Positions 26,325 through 35,300 of a DNA stretch of 64,000 nt are shown piece by piece (position 1 is the stretch's first letter; each line of letters opens with the position of its first letter). Location of the stretch: contig NZ_CP020474.1 of the NCBI RefSeq assembly GCF_002080415.1, positions 2,555,501 to 2,619,500 of the forward strand. The letters are read 5' to 3'. The notes beneath the pieces are model-generated. The model worked only from the letters and a program-made list of their open reading frames with translations, was not told the origin of the DNA and did no database searches. This DNA is from Roseovarius mucosus. GTDB lineage: Bacteria > Pseudomonadota > Alphaproteobacteria > Rhodobacterales > Rhodobacteraceae. Position numbers and translations under genes: made by a program.

Positions 26325-27071
26325 TTACTTGCGCGCGGGCTGTTCTGGATCAAATCCCGCCTCGCGCATCAGCGCGTTTGACGCACCTTCGATATCGTGC
26401 TCCAGCCGCGCCATAAAGCTGTTGCGGTCCAGACCCTGCGGGATAGGAGGCAGGAATTCCACCACCGCCAGCCCCGGCTTGCGATAAATGCCGCGCTTGG
26501 GCCAGAGCACGCCGACATTGGTCGCGGCGGGCACACAGGACACTCCCATCTGCTCATAAAGCACGGCAGTGCCGATCTTGTAGGGCATTTTGACCCCCGG
26601 TGCCACGCGCGTGCCTTGGGCGTAGATGATCAACTGGCCGGGGGTCTGCGCCCCGCGCGCCACATCCTCGACCATCTTCTTGATCGCAGCGCCCCGCTTG
26701 CCGCGATCCACAGCCACACAGCCGATCCGCATTCCGTAAAGGCCGATCACCGGCGTCCAGAGAATTTCGCGCTTCATGATGAAGCGGCCAGTGGGCAATT
26801 CGCTGAAAATCAACAGAATATCGAGAAAGGATTGATGTTTTGAGGCGATCAAAACTTGGCCATCAGGCGGGGTGCCGCGCACTTCGGTGCGCAGGCCCAC
26901 CATCCAGGCTGCGGTCCAACGGACCCAGCGGCAATAGGCCTTGCATCCAGCCAGAGCCCCCTTGCGGCTGACAATCGCGGCGGGCATGTAAACCAGCCCG
27001 ACCACGGGCAGCATCACATACATCTGCGCCACAAAGAGCAGCGACCGCACCCATTGAACGGCAAACCTCAT
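26325..27071 (-). CDS. plsC: 1-acyl-sn-glycerol-3-phosphate acyltransferase
   Basis: PlsC adds the second acyl chain to lysophosphatidic acid in phospholipid synthesis at the inner membrane. The 248-residue protein has an N-terminal membrane segment (residues about 8-33), the acyltransferase motif H-x4-D as KHQSFLD (His79, Asp84) and the downstream motif YAQGTRVAPG, a QGTR form of EGTR. PAATNVGVLWP is a third family block. Its ATG overlaps the ftsX stop (ATGA), making it the third gene of an ftsE-ftsX-plsC unit. Confidence 0.92.
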   Translation of the reverse strand: MRFAVQWVRSLLFVAQMYVMLPVVGLVYMPAAIVSRKGALAGCKAYCRWVRWTAAWMVGLRTEVRGTPPDGQVLIASKHQSFLDILLIFSELPTGRFIMKREILWTPVIGLYGMRIGCVAVDRGKRGAAIKKMVEDVARGAQTPGQLIIYAQGTRVAPGVKMPYKIGTAVLYEQMGVSCVPAATNVGVLWPKRGIYRKPGLAVVEFLPPIPQGLDRNSFMARLEHDIEGASNALMREAGFDPEQPARK

Positions 27072-27973
27072 GGCATATCCTTCAAGGTACGCTGCGCGGC
27101 AAGCCGGGTGGCGGCAAAGGCCACTGCCGCCGCCAGCAGCGGAATGATCAAGGGCCAGACCCAGTGCCAGCCCTGAAATCCGAGACCAGTCAAAAAACCG
27201 CCCTCAATCTGCGCACTGGGTAAAAGCAGGATCGCGCCGCAGCCCAGAACCACGCCGACGCAGGCGCCGCTGAGTGCCCGAAGCGTGAAACGACGCACGA
27301 AGGCATGGGCGATATAGGTATCCTGCGCGCCCACAAGGCGCAGCACGCTGATCACCTGCGCATTGGCTGCAAGGGCCGCGTTGGCCGCCAGCGTGATCAT
27401 CGCCCCGACCGCCGCCCCGATCAGGATCAGCGACACCCACCCCAAGAGGCGCAACCGGCTGGCCGCGCGCACGAGAGGTTGCCGCCAGCGGGTGTGATCG
27501 TCGAGCATCGCCCCCGGCACCTCGGCGCTCAGGCGCAGGCGCAGGCCCTCGGCGTCAAACCCATCGGAGGTTTCGATCACCTCGATCAGGCGTGGGATCG
27601 GAAGATCGGAAATGGGCAGGCCGGGGCCAAACCACGGTGCCAAAAGCGCCGCCTGCTCTTCATCTGTGAGGGCGCGGGCACGGTCCACCCCGGCGGTGGT
27701 TTCAAGCACGCGCAGCGCCGCTGCGGTCTGCGCTGCCATCTGGCCTTCGGGGGCCGAAATCCGCACCGTTGCTGTGCGCGCCAACTCGTCGCCCCAGCGA
27801 TCCGCCAGCCGCCCGGTTGCCAGTGACAAGGCAAGGGCGAAAACCGCGAGAAAGGCCATGACGCCCGCGCTGAACAGCGTGAGCCAAGCGGTAAAGCCGG
27901 TGGGCGGCACTACGCGGTCGGCCTGTCCATCGCTGCGCAGCAGGGTCTTGACCTGCGTAAGATCGAGCTTCAT
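27068..27973 (-). CDS. ftsX: cell division protein FtsX
   Basis: FtsX is the permease-like partner of FtsE at the septum; in several bacteria the pair controls peptidoglycan hydrolases through an extracytoplasmic loop. The 301-residue protein has a cytoplasmic N-terminus, one membrane segment around residues 27-52, a large periplasmic domain (about 55-170), and three more membrane segments from about residue 178 to the end. The FtsX/MacB-like segment with the helix VISVLRLVGAQDTYIAHAF is diagnostic. The start overlaps the ftsE stop and the stop overlaps the plsC start. Confidence 0.9.
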   Translation of the reverse strand: MKLDLTQVKTLLRSDGQADRVVPPTGFTAWLTLFSAGVMAFLAVFALALSLATGRLADRWGDELARTATVRISAPEGQMAAQTAAALRVLETTAGVDRARALTDEEQAALLAPWFGPGLPISDLPIPRLIEVIETSDGFDAEGLRLRLSAEVPGAMLDDHTRWRQPLVRAASRLRLLGWVSLILIGAAVGAMITLAANAALAANAQVISVLRLVGAQDTYIAHAFVRRFTLRALSGACVGVVLGCGAILLLPSAQIEGGFLTGLGFQGWHWVWPLIIPLLAAAVAFAATRLAAQRTLKDMP

Positions 27974-28647
27974 AGATCCGCCCCCGCCAATTGCAGCTTG
28001 CGCGATGCAATCCGCAGGACGCGGGCCTGAACATGGCTTTTGGCGGCGCGGATCAGGGCAAGGTCGTGGGTGGCGATCAGGATCGTCTTGCCCATCCGGT
28101 TCAGCTCGATCAACAGGCGCAAGAGGCGCTGCGACATTTCCCAATCGACATTGCCGGTCGGTTCATCCGCCAGCACCACATCGGGCGACATGATGACCGC
28201 GCGCGCAAGGGCGGCGCGCTGGCGTTCGCCCCCCGACAATTCCGGCGGCAGGGCATTGGCGCGTTCCTTAAGACCGACCCAGCCGGTCAGTTCGCGCAGA
28301 TTGGCATCCTCAGCCAAAAGATCACGCCCCGATACGGCCAGCGGCAAGGCGATGTTCTCGGACACGCTCAGATGATCGAGAAACTGGCAATCCTGATGCA
28401 CCACGCCGATCCGTCGCCGGATCATCGCGATATCGTCGCGCTCCATCGTGCGCCGTTCCTGTCCGAACAGGCGCACCTGTCCCGCCGTGGGCACAAGCGC
28501 CCCATAACACAGCTTGAGCAGCGTCGTTTTGCCCGATCCCGACGGTCCGGTCAGGAAATGAAACGAACCGGGGCTGAGCGCCAGCGATACATCTGCCAGC
28601 AATTCCCCGCCACCATAACTATAGGCCACATTTTCCAGCTCGATCAC
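27970..28647 (-). CDS. ftsE: cell division ATP-binding protein FtsE
   Basis: FtsE is an ABC-type ATPase that drives FtsX. The 225-residue protein has the Walker A GPSGSGKTT (34-42), Q-loop VHQDCQFL, signature LSGGERQR, Walker B VVLADEPTGNVD with the FtsE-typical TGNVD, and the switch His in IATHD. The start is GTG at 28647, with AAGGGG six bases upstream; a longer reading to 28695 lacks this. A zinc-ribbon protein gene diverges from it on the other strand with about 160 bp between. Confidence 0.93.
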   Translation of the reverse strand: MIELENVAYSYGGGELLADVSLALSPGSFHFLTGPSGSGKTTLLKLCYGALVPTAGQVRLFGQERRTMERDDIAMIRRRIGVVHQDCQFLDHLSVSENIALPLAVSGRDLLAEDANLRELTGWVGLKERANALPPELSGGERQRAALARAVIMSPDVVLADEPTGNVDWEMSQRLLRLLIELNRMGKTILIATHDLALIRAAKSHVQARVLRIASRKLQLAGADL

Positions 28648-28809
28648 GGCTGTCCCCTTGTCACTCACAGCACCTAAATGCCCCAGAGGCCACACATGTG
28701 CAATGATCCTGCGCGTGATTCGCTTTGGCCTTTTCCGAAAGCCGCGAACCGCCTATGCTGACGGCTAACGAGAGGGGCCGGACAACGGCGGCAAGAAGCA
28801 GGTGGCAGA

Positions 28810-29664
28810 ATGAGGCTGATTTGCCCGAATTGCGGCGCACAATACGAGGTGCCCGACGAAGTGATCCCGTTGAGCGGGCGCGATGTGCAATGCTCCAACT
28901 GCGGGGACACGTGGTTTCAGCATCATGCGTCGCATGCGCCCGACGCCTCGGGCGACGATGATCTGGGGCCTCCGCCGCGTGAGGAAGATGTGCCGCCCCC
29001 CGCGCCGCCGGTCACTGAGGACCTATCCGACGCGCCCTATGAGGACGACGAGTACGACGACGATCTGTTGGACGAAGATTTTGCAGAGCCAGAGCCCGCG
29101 CCCGCCCGTCCTGCGCGGCGTGGCATTGATCCGGGCGTTGCCGATATCCTGAGGCAAGAGGCAGAGCGCGAGCGCCAGGTGCGCAGCGCGCCGGGGGGCA
29201 TTGAAATGCAGCCCGACCTTGGCCTGACAGAGCCGGAGTTGACCGAGGATGAACGCACGCGTCAGGCCCGTGCCCGGATGGAGCGTCTGCGCGGCACCTC
29301 TGGCCCTTCGGCGCCGACCGCGCCCGAGATGCCCGATGCCCATGCCAGCATAGATCCCTCATCCCGGCGCAATCTCTTGCCTGATATCGAAGAGATCAAC
29401 TCGTCGCTCACCTCGACCGGCGACCGCGCAGACCCCGCGCAAAGCCCGATGCCCGAGGATATCGAATTGCCGGTTGGGCGTGGCGGCTTTCGCAGCGGCT
29501 TTCGGCTGGCGATCATTACCTTTGGCTTGGCGGCGCTTGTCTATGCTCTGGCGCCGCGTTTGGCCGCATCCATTCCCGCGGCCGAGGCACCGCTGACGCA
29601 ATACGTGAGCGCGGTCAATATGGCGCGGGTTTGGCTTGATCAGTTGGTCGGAGGCTGGTTCTAG
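28810..29664 (+). CDS. zinc-ribbon (MJ0042-type) protein with acidic linker and C-terminal membrane segment
   Basis: This 284-residue protein has an N-terminal MJ0042-type zinc ribbon: Cys5, Cys8, Cys28 and Cys31 (LICPNCGAQYEV, CSNCGDTW). A long acidic, Pro-rich region (about 45-100, with runs of Glu/Asp/Pro) and a charged low-complexity middle follow. A single membrane segment near 233-253 precedes a C-terminal tail of about 30 residues. The topology suggests a cytoplasmic metal-binding head held at the inner membrane. The function is unknown. Divergent placement next to ftsE suggests a link with the division site, which is inference only. Confidence 0.83.
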   Translation: MRLICPNCGAQYEVPDEVIPLSGRDVQCSNCGDTWFQHHASHAPDASGDDDLGPPPREEDVPPPAPPVTEDLSDAPYEDDEYDDDLLDEDFAEPEPAPARPARRGIDPGVADILRQEAERERQVRSAPGGIEMQPDLGLTEPELTEDERTRQARARMERLRGTSGPSAPTAPEMPDAHASIDPSSRRNLLPDIEEINSSLTSTGDRADPAQSPMPEDIELPVGRGGFRSGFRLAIITFGLAALVYALAPRLAASIPAAEAPLTQYVSAVNMARVWLDQLVGGWF

Positions 29665-29727
29665 GGGTCTTGACCTCTGGCTATGGGCGGCGCATGTCCC
29701 GTGCATGCGCCCTAGTGGAGACCTGCC

Positions 29728-30429
29728 ATGAGCTTTACTCGTTCGATCAAGATCGCCCCGTCCATCCTATCAGCGGATTTCGCCAACTTTGGCGCTGAAA
29801 TCCGCGCCATCGAGGCCGAGGGCTGTGATTGGGTGCATGTCGATGTGATGGACGGGCATTTCGTGCCCAATCTGACCTTTGGTCCGCCGCTCTGCGCCGC
29901 CATTCGCCCGCATATCAAGACGGTGATGGACGTGCATCTGATGATCTCGCCGGTCGATCCCTATATCGACGCCTTCGCGCAGGCGGGGGCTGATGTGCTG
30001 ACCGCGCATCTTGAGGCGGGGCCGCATATCCACCGCACCTTGCAGGCCATTCGTGGGGCTGGATGCAAGGCGGGTCTGGCGCTTAATCCCGGCACGGGGA
30101 TCGACGCGGTTGAGCATCTGCTTGATATGGTGGATCTCATTTGTGTGATGACGGTAAACCCCGGCTTTGGCGGGCAAAAGTTCATCCATAGCCAGATCGA
30201 CAAAGTCAAACGCCTGCGCGCGATGATTGGCGACCGACCCATCCATATCGAGATTGACGGTGGCATCACCACGCAAACCGCCCCCCTGATGGCGGCGGCA
30301 GGGGCCGATGTGCTGGTGGCGGGCTCTGCTGTGTTCAAGGGCGGCAGCGTCGACAATCCGGGCGTCTATGGCGAGAATATCCGCGCGATCCGTCGCGCGG
30401 CAGAGGCGGCGACCGGTGCCATGGCATGA
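29728..30429 (+). CDS. rpe: ribulose-phosphate 3-epimerase
   Basis: Rpe interconverts ribulose-5-phosphate and xylulose-5-phosphate in the pentose phosphate/Calvin pathways. The 233-residue TIM-barrel protein has SILSADFANFG at the first strand, the metal-binding VHVDVMDGHFVPN, DVHLMI, and the phosphate-binding VNPGFGGQKF and EIDGGI. Its stop overlaps the start of gph (ATGA). No other Calvin genes are in the window. Confidence 0.96.
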   Translation: MSFTRSIKIAPSILSADFANFGAEIRAIEAEGCDWVHVDVMDGHFVPNLTFGPPLCAAIRPHIKTVMDVHLMISPVDPYIDAFAQAGADVLTAHLEAGPHIHRTLQAIRGAGCKAGLALNPGTGIDAVEHLLDMVDLICVMTVNPGFGGQKFIHSQIDKVKRLRAMIGDRPIHIEIDGGITTQTAPLMAAAGADVLVAGSAVFKGGSVDNPGVYGENIRAIRRAAEAATGAMA

Positions 30430-31082
30430 GCCGTGCGGTCATTTTTGATCTCGACGGCACACTGATCGACAGCGCGCCGGACATCCATGCCGCCGCCAAC
30501 CGCCTGATGGCACAGCATGGGTTTGCGGCGTTCACGCCCGACGAAACCCGCAGTTTCATCGGCAGCGGCGTGCCGCATTTCATCACCTGTTGCCTGACGG
30601 CGCGTGGGCGGGCAGGGGATGGCGCGCTGCGCGCCCGAATGATCGAAGAGTTCATCGCCGATTACGAAACCGCCGTGACCCTGACACAGGTTTATCCGGG
30701 TGTCATGGGCGCGCTCGATGGGCTGGCGGGGGCCGATCTTGCCCTTGGTCTCTGCACCAACAAGCCCAAAGGTCCTGCTCATGCAGTCTTGGCGCATCTG
30801 GGGTTGGATGGCTATTTCCCGGTGATCATCGGGGGTGACAGCCTGACCGTACGCAAGCCGGACCCGGCCCCGCTTCAGGCCACCGCCGCAGCGCTTGGTG
30901 CGCGGGACATGGTCTTTGTCGGCGATAGCGAGGTTGATGCGGAAACCGCAGCGCGGGCGGGCGTGCCTTTTGTTCTTTACACCGAGGGCTATCGCAAAGG
31001 GCCGGTCGAGCGGATCACCCATGACCGGGCGTTTTCGGATTTCACCGACCTGCCGGGGCTGATCACAGACCTCTTGTCCTGA
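30426..31082 (+). CDS. gph: phosphoglycolate phosphatase (HAD family)
   Basis: This HAD-superfamily phosphatase of 218 residues probably dephosphorylates 2-phosphoglycolate, feeding glycolate/glyoxylate metabolism. Motif I is FDLDGTLIDS (Asp8, Asp10), motif II is in LGLCTNKP, Lys of motif III is in VRKPDPAP, and motif IV is FVGDSEVDAETA. Genomic pairing with rpe is common. HAD proteins vary in substrate, so phosphoglycolate is likely but not proved. It is translationally coupled to rpe. Confidence 0.88.
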   Translation: MSRAVIFDLDGTLIDSAPDIHAAANRLMAQHGFAAFTPDETRSFIGSGVPHFITCCLTARGRAGDGALRARMIEEFIADYETAVTLTQVYPGVMGALDGLAGADLALGLCTNKPKGPAHAVLAHLGLDGYFPVIIGGDSLTVRKPDPAPLQATAAALGARDMVFVGDSEVDAETAARAGVPFVLYTEGYRKGPVERITHDRAFSDFTDLPGLITDLLS

Positions 31083-31109
31083 AGGCGATTGCGCGGGCAT
31101 ACTCGCCCC

Positions 31110-32075
31110 ATGCGAACCCGTTTGACCGAGGCCTTTGGCCTGACCCATCCCATTCTTTGCGCGCCAATGGCCTTTGCTGCCGGGGGGCGGCTTGCGGCTG
31201 CTGTGACCCATGCGGGCGGGTTGGGCCTGATTGGTGGGGGCTATGGCAAGGCCGACTGGCTGGATAGCGCCTTTGCCGAGGCTGGGAATGCGCGGGTGGG
31301 ATGCGGGTTCATCACGTGGAAAATGGCCGAGAATCCGGCTGTTCTGGATCAGGTTCTGGCGCGCAAACCGGCGGCGCTCTGCCTGTCGTTTGGCGATCCG
31401 GCCCCCTTTGCGCCACGGATTGCCGATGCTGGCGTGCCGCTCGTCTGTCAGGTTCAGACCCTGCGTGACGCGCAGCGCGCTGCGGACTGCGGCGCGCAGG
31501 TGATCGTGGCGCAGGGGGCCGAGGCCGGGGGCCATGGCGAGCGGCGCGGCACGATCACACTTGTGCCCGAGGTGGCCGATTGGCTGGCGGTTCACGCCCC
31601 CGAGGTGCTGCTCGTGGCGGCGGGGGGCATTGCCGATGGGCGGGGATTGGCCGCCGCCCTCATGCTGGGGGCAGAGGGCGTTCTGATCGGCTCACGCCTC
31701 TGGGCCTCTGCCGAGGCGCAGGTGTCTGAGGCGATGACCGATGCTGCGATTGCCGCCACCGGCGATCAGACGATCCGCTCCACGGTGATGGATGCCGCGC
31801 GCGATCTGCGGTGGCCCGCGCGTTATACGGCGCGGGTGCTGCGCAATGCAGTGACAGAGCGGTGGCATGATGATCCCGATGCACTGCGCACCGATATGAG
31901 CGCGCGCGCTGACTGGGCGACGGGCTGGGCAGCGGGTGATCCTGACCGCGCCAATACCTTTGTCGGCGAGGCAACGGGGTTGATCCATGACCGCCCCCCG
32001 GTGGCCGAGATCATCGCACGCATGGTCGAGGATGCCGAAGCGCTGTTCCGGCGCGCGCCGGGCTGGGCACAATGA
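31110..32075 (+). CDS. nitronate monooxygenase family FMN enzyme
   Basis: This 321-residue TIM-barrel FMN protein is related to nitronate monooxygenase/2-nitropropane dioxygenase and to enoyl-ACP reductase II. It begins RLTEAFGLTHPILCAPMAF, with FMN-contact GGLGLIGGGYG, the His-containing loop QGAEAGGHGERRG, and the phosphate-binding AAGGIADGRG and AEGVLIGSR. NMO oxidises alkyl nitronates, but many members have other or unknown substrates. ATG 31110 is chosen; TTG 31089 upstream would add seven residues. The stop overlaps the start of the M20 gene (ATGA). Confidence 0.83.
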   Translation: MRTRLTEAFGLTHPILCAPMAFAAGGRLAAAVTHAGGLGLIGGGYGKADWLDSAFAEAGNARVGCGFITWKMAENPAVLDQVLARKPAALCLSFGDPAPFAPRIADAGVPLVCQVQTLRDAQRAADCGAQVIVAQGAEAGGHGERRGTITLVPEVADWLAVHAPEVLLVAAGGIADGRGLAAALMLGAEGVLIGSRLWASAEAQVSEAMTDAAIAATGDQTIRSTVMDAARDLRWPARYTARVLRNAVTERWHDDPDALRTDMSARADWATGWAAGDPDRANTFVGEATGLIHDRPPVAEIIARMVEDAEALFRRAPGWAQ

Positions 32076-33352
32076 CCCTGCCAGATCGCCTGCGCCAGGA
32101 AATCGCTGCGCGGCGCGCCGACCTGATCGCGCTGACCCAAGACCTGATCCGTATTCCGACGCGCAATCCGCCGGGCGAGAATTATCGCGAGATTTGTGAT
32201 TATCTCGACCGTCGTTTGCGTGCATCGGGGTTCACGACCGAATTGATCCGCGCCACAGCGGCCCCCGGCGACAGTGACCGGCACCCGCGTTGGAACATCG
32301 TGGCGCGGCGTGAGGGCGCGCGCCCCGGCGCTTGCGTGCATTTCAACAGCCATATCGACGTGGTCGAGGTCGGCCATGGCTGGAGCGTGGACCCCTTTAG
32401 CGGGGCGGTGATCGACGGGAAAATCTATGGCCGGGGCGCCTGTGACATGAAGGGCGGACTTGCGGCAAGCATCATCGCGGCAGAGGCCTTTGTCGCCACC
32501 TGCCCCGATTACGCCGGGGCCATCGAGATCAGCGGCACGGCGGATGAGGAATCGGGCGGCTTTGGCGGCGTGGCCTATCTGGCCGAGCGCGGCTATTTCA
32601 GCCCCGGCCGGGTGGATCACGTCATCATTCCGGAACCTTTGGGCAAGGATCGGATTTGCCTTGGGCATCGCGGTGTCTGGTGGGCCGAGATCGAGACCCA
32701 CGGCGAGATTGCACATGGCTCTATGCCGTTTCTGGGGGATTGCGCCGTGCGCCACATGGGCGCGGTCATCGCGCGGATGGAGGAACAGCTTTTCCCGGCA
32801 CTGGCGGCCCGGCGCACCGAGATGCCCGTGGTTCCCGAGGGCGCGCGGCAATCGACGCTCAACATCAATTCCATCCATGGCGGAGAGCCAGAGCAAGACG
32901 CCGATTACACCGGCCTGCCCAGCCCTTGCGTGCCCGACCGTTGCCGGATGGTGATCGACCGGCGGTTCCTGATCGAAGAGGATATCGGCGCGGTCGAAAC
33001 AGAAATTCGCGACCTGTTAGAGGCGTTGCGCCAAGGCAGGCCGGGGTTTGACTATACGATCCGGGAATTGCACCGTGTCCTGCCCACAATGACCGAGCGC
33101 GATGCGCCGGTGGTGGGGGCGGTGGCGCGGGCGGTGGATCAGGTGTTCGGCCATGCCGCCGATTACGTGGTCAGCCCCGGCACCTATGACCAGAAACATA
33201 TCGACCGGATCGGGCGGCTGAAGAACTGCATCGCCTATGGTCCCGGCATCCTCGATCTGGCGCACAAGCCGGATGAATATGTGGGGATCGACGATATGGA
33301 ACACTCGGCACGCGTGATGGCGCTTGCCCTTGCAGAGTTGCTGGGGGTTTGA
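32072..33352 (+). CDS. M20 family metallohydrolase (ArgE/DapE-like)
   Basis: This 426-residue cytoplasmic metallo-amidohydrolase carries the dinuclear zinc site of M20: His94 and Asp96 in HFNSHIDVV, bridging Asp125 in GRGACDMKGG, catalytic Glu159/160 in DEESGG, and His in DQKHIDR as the late ligand region. It resembles acetylornithine deacetylase/succinyl-diaminopimelate desuccinylase. Gene context (after a nitronate monooxygenase-like enzyme) does not indicate arginine or lysine synthesis, so another N-acyl or carbamoyl substrate is quite possible. Confidence 0.83.
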   Translation: MTLPDRLRQEIAARRADLIALTQDLIRIPTRNPPGENYREICDYLDRRLRASGFTTELIRATAAPGDSDRHPRWNIVARREGARPGACVHFNSHIDVVEVGHGWSVDPFSGAVIDGKIYGRGACDMKGGLAASIIAAEAFVATCPDYAGAIEISGTADEESGGFGGVAYLAERGYFSPGRVDHVIIPEPLGKDRICLGHRGVWWAEIETHGEIAHGSMPFLGDCAVRHMGAVIARMEEQLFPALAARRTEMPVVPEGARQSTLNINSIHGGEPEQDADYTGLPSPCVPDRCRMVIDRRFLIEEDIGAVETEIRDLLEALRQGRPGFDYTIRELHRVLPTMTERDAPVVGAVARAVDQVFGHAADYVVSPGTYDQKHIDRIGRLKNCIAYGPGILDLAHKPDEYVGIDDMEHSARVMALALAELLGV

Positions 33353-33433
33353 GTTCGCTGTTCTGCAAATACTCAAAGAGCGGCGCGTGTTGCGGGCGCC
33401 GGACTTTGAATGTTTAGACACCGGTGAAACCGC

Positions 33434-34282
33434 TCAGCTTCCGATCGCGATATTGTCGATCAGGCGCACGCCCGCAAGCCATGCGGCCGCAAAAAGACGG
33501 GCCGGGCGCGTGGGGGCCGCCAAGGCCGATAGATCGTCCTGCGCGCGCAGATCAAGGTAATCGACCCCGGTAAAGCCCGCACGTTCCAGCCGCGCCACGG
33601 CCTTGGTGTGCAGCGCTTGGAAATCGGTGCCGGCGCGCAGCCCGTCCGCGATCTGCTCCATCACCTCATGCAGCACGGGGGCCGTGGTGCGGGCGCGGTC
33701 CGACAGCAAAAGGTTGCGCGAGGACATGGCCAGACCGTCGATTTCCCGGATCGTCGGGCAGCCATGCACAGTGATCGGAATATCGAGATCCGCCGCCATC
33801 CGGCGCACGACCATCAGTTGCTGATAGTCCTTTTCGCCGAAAAAGGCGTCGGTGGCCGCCGTCTGGGTAAAAAGCTTGGTCACGACAGTGGCCATCCCGT
33901 CGAAATGGCCCGGTCGATAGACACCCTCCATCACGTCGGTGAGGCCCGCGACAGAAACGGTGGTGGCGAAATGTGGTGGATACATCTGATCGCCCTCCGG
34001 CACCCAGAGGGCGTCTACCGCAAAGCGTTCCAGCTTGCGCGCATCCTCGGTTTCGGTGCGGGGATAGTTCTTGAGGTCTTCGGGATTGTTGAACTGCTTG
34101 GGATTGACAAAGATAGTCACGATCACCCGGTCGCAGATGGCCTTGGCTGCCGCTGCGAGTGACAGATGCCCGTCATGCAGCGCGCCCATGGTGGGCACGA
34201 CGCCAATCGTCTCGCCCGCAAGAATCCAAGGCCGGGTGGCGGCACGCAGCGCGTCAAGGTCGCGCAGAATGGGCGCGCTCAT
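33434..34282 (-). CDS. panC: pantothenate synthetase
   Basis: PanC joins pantoate and beta-alanine using ATP, the last step of pantothenate (vitamin B5) synthesis. The 282-residue protein has the HIGH-like [13 protein letters not shown] (residues about 30-42), [26 protein letters not shown], and MSSRN near residue 185. Its start overlaps the panB stop by 4 bp, forming a panB-panC unit read leftward. Confidence 0.96.
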   Translation of the reverse strand: MSAPILRDLDALRAATRPWILAGETIGVVPTMGALHDGHLSLAAAAKAICDRVIVTIFVNPKQFNNPEDLKNYPRTETEDARKLERFAVDALWVPEGDQMYPPHFATTVSVAGLTDVMEGVYRPGHFDGMATVVTKLFTQTAATDAFFGEKDYQQLMVVRRMAADLDIPITVHGCPTIREIDGLAMSSRNLLLSDRARTTAPVLHEVMEQIADGLRAGTDFQALHTKAVARLERAGFTGVDYLDLRAQDDLSALAAPTRPARLFAAAWLAGVRLIDNIAIGS

Positions 34283-35106
34283 CCGCGCGGGGCCTTGTCG
34301 GCAAAGGTATGTTCGGGCGCGGGGAATGTCCGGGCGCGCACCTCGGCGGCATAGGCGGCAATAGCCGCCTCTCCTTCTGCGCCCAAGCTGGCGTAGCGCT
34401 TGACGAATTTCGGTTTGAAGGCGGTGAAAAGCCCCAGCATGTCATCGACCACGAGGATTTGCCCGTCGCAGCCCACCGAGGCACCGATGCCGATGGTGGG
34501 AATGGGGATTTCAGCGGTGATCCGGTCGGCCAGCGTGGCTGTGACCTTTTCCAGCACGACCGAAAAGGCCCCTGCCGCGCTGACGGCGCGGGCATCGGCC
34601 AAGAGCGTCTCGGCGGCATCGCCGCGCCCCTGCACCTTATAGCCGCCAAGCGTGTTGATGGACTGCGGGGTAAGGCCGATATGCGCCATCACCGGCACGC
34701 CACGCGCCACGAGAAAGGCGATGGTGTCGGCCATGTGCCGCCCACCTTCGAGCTTGACCGCCGCCGCCCCCGTTTCGCGCATGATGCGCGCGGCATTACG
34801 GAACGCCTGTTCCGGGCTTTCCTCGTAAGAGCCAAAGGGCATGTCGATCACCAGCATGGCATGGCTCAGGCCGCGTGCCACCGCCTGACCGTGCAGGATC
34901 ATCATCTCCATCGTGACACCGAGGGTCGAGGGCAGGCCATGCACCACCATGCCCACGCTGTCGCCCACCAGCACGAAATCACAGGCGGCGTCCATCATGC
35001 GCGCCATCGGTGTTGTATAGGCCGTGAGGCTGACGATGGGCGTGCCGCCTTTCATCGCGCGGATATCCTCCGGCAGGGGGGCGGTCTTGTTGGCAGTGGC
35101 GCTCAT
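34279..35106 (-). CDS. panB: 3-methyl-2-oxobutanoate hydroxymethyltransferase
   Basis: PanB transfers a hydroxymethyl group from 5,10-methylene-tetrahydrofolate to ketoisovalerate, giving ketopantoate. The 275-residue TIM-barrel protein shows [20 protein letters not shown], the metal-binding [30 protein letters not shown], and [22 protein letters not shown] 35106 has GGAA ten bases before it; ATG 35124 upstream is less likely. It is divergent from a dimethylglycine dehydrogenase-like gene, which could supply its C1 donor. Confidence 0.95.
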   Translation of the reverse strand: MSATANKTAPLPEDIRAMKGGTPIVSLTAYTTPMARMMDAACDFVLVGDSVGMVVHGLPSTLGVTMEMMILHGQAVARGLSHAMLVIDMPFGSYEESPEQAFRNAARIMRETGAAAVKLEGGRHMADTIAFLVARGVPVMAHIGLTPQSINTLGGYKVQGRGDAAETLLADARAVSAAGAFSVVLEKVTATLADRITAEIPIPTIGIGASVGCDGQILVVDDMLGLFTAFKPKFVKRYASLGAEGEAAIAAYAAEVRARTFPAPEHTFADKAPRG

Positions 35107-35300
35107 AGGCTGAATTCCGGTCATTTCTGCATTGCGGCGCACGCTATCAATCCTCGCCAGAGAAATCCACACCTCTGTTTTCGCATACGATCCGGCGCGA
35201 CGTCGCTTTCGTGCGGCGTTGCGTCGGATGGGCTGCGCGCGAATTGGCAGGATTGATAAACATCGCCCCAACTCAAGTCACCCTAAGGGAGTCGCTCGTC
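35107..35300. promoter_or_regulatory. divergent promoter region with paired AGGATTGATA sites
   Basis: AGGATTGATA occurs at 35249-35258 on the plus strand, 43 bp before the plus-strand gene, and as its complement TATCAATCCT at 35145-35154, i.e. the same word on the minus strand, 39 bp before panB. The two sites therefore face their own genes at nearly equal distance. They may be -10-type promoter elements or sites for one shared regulator. Confidence 0.5.
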
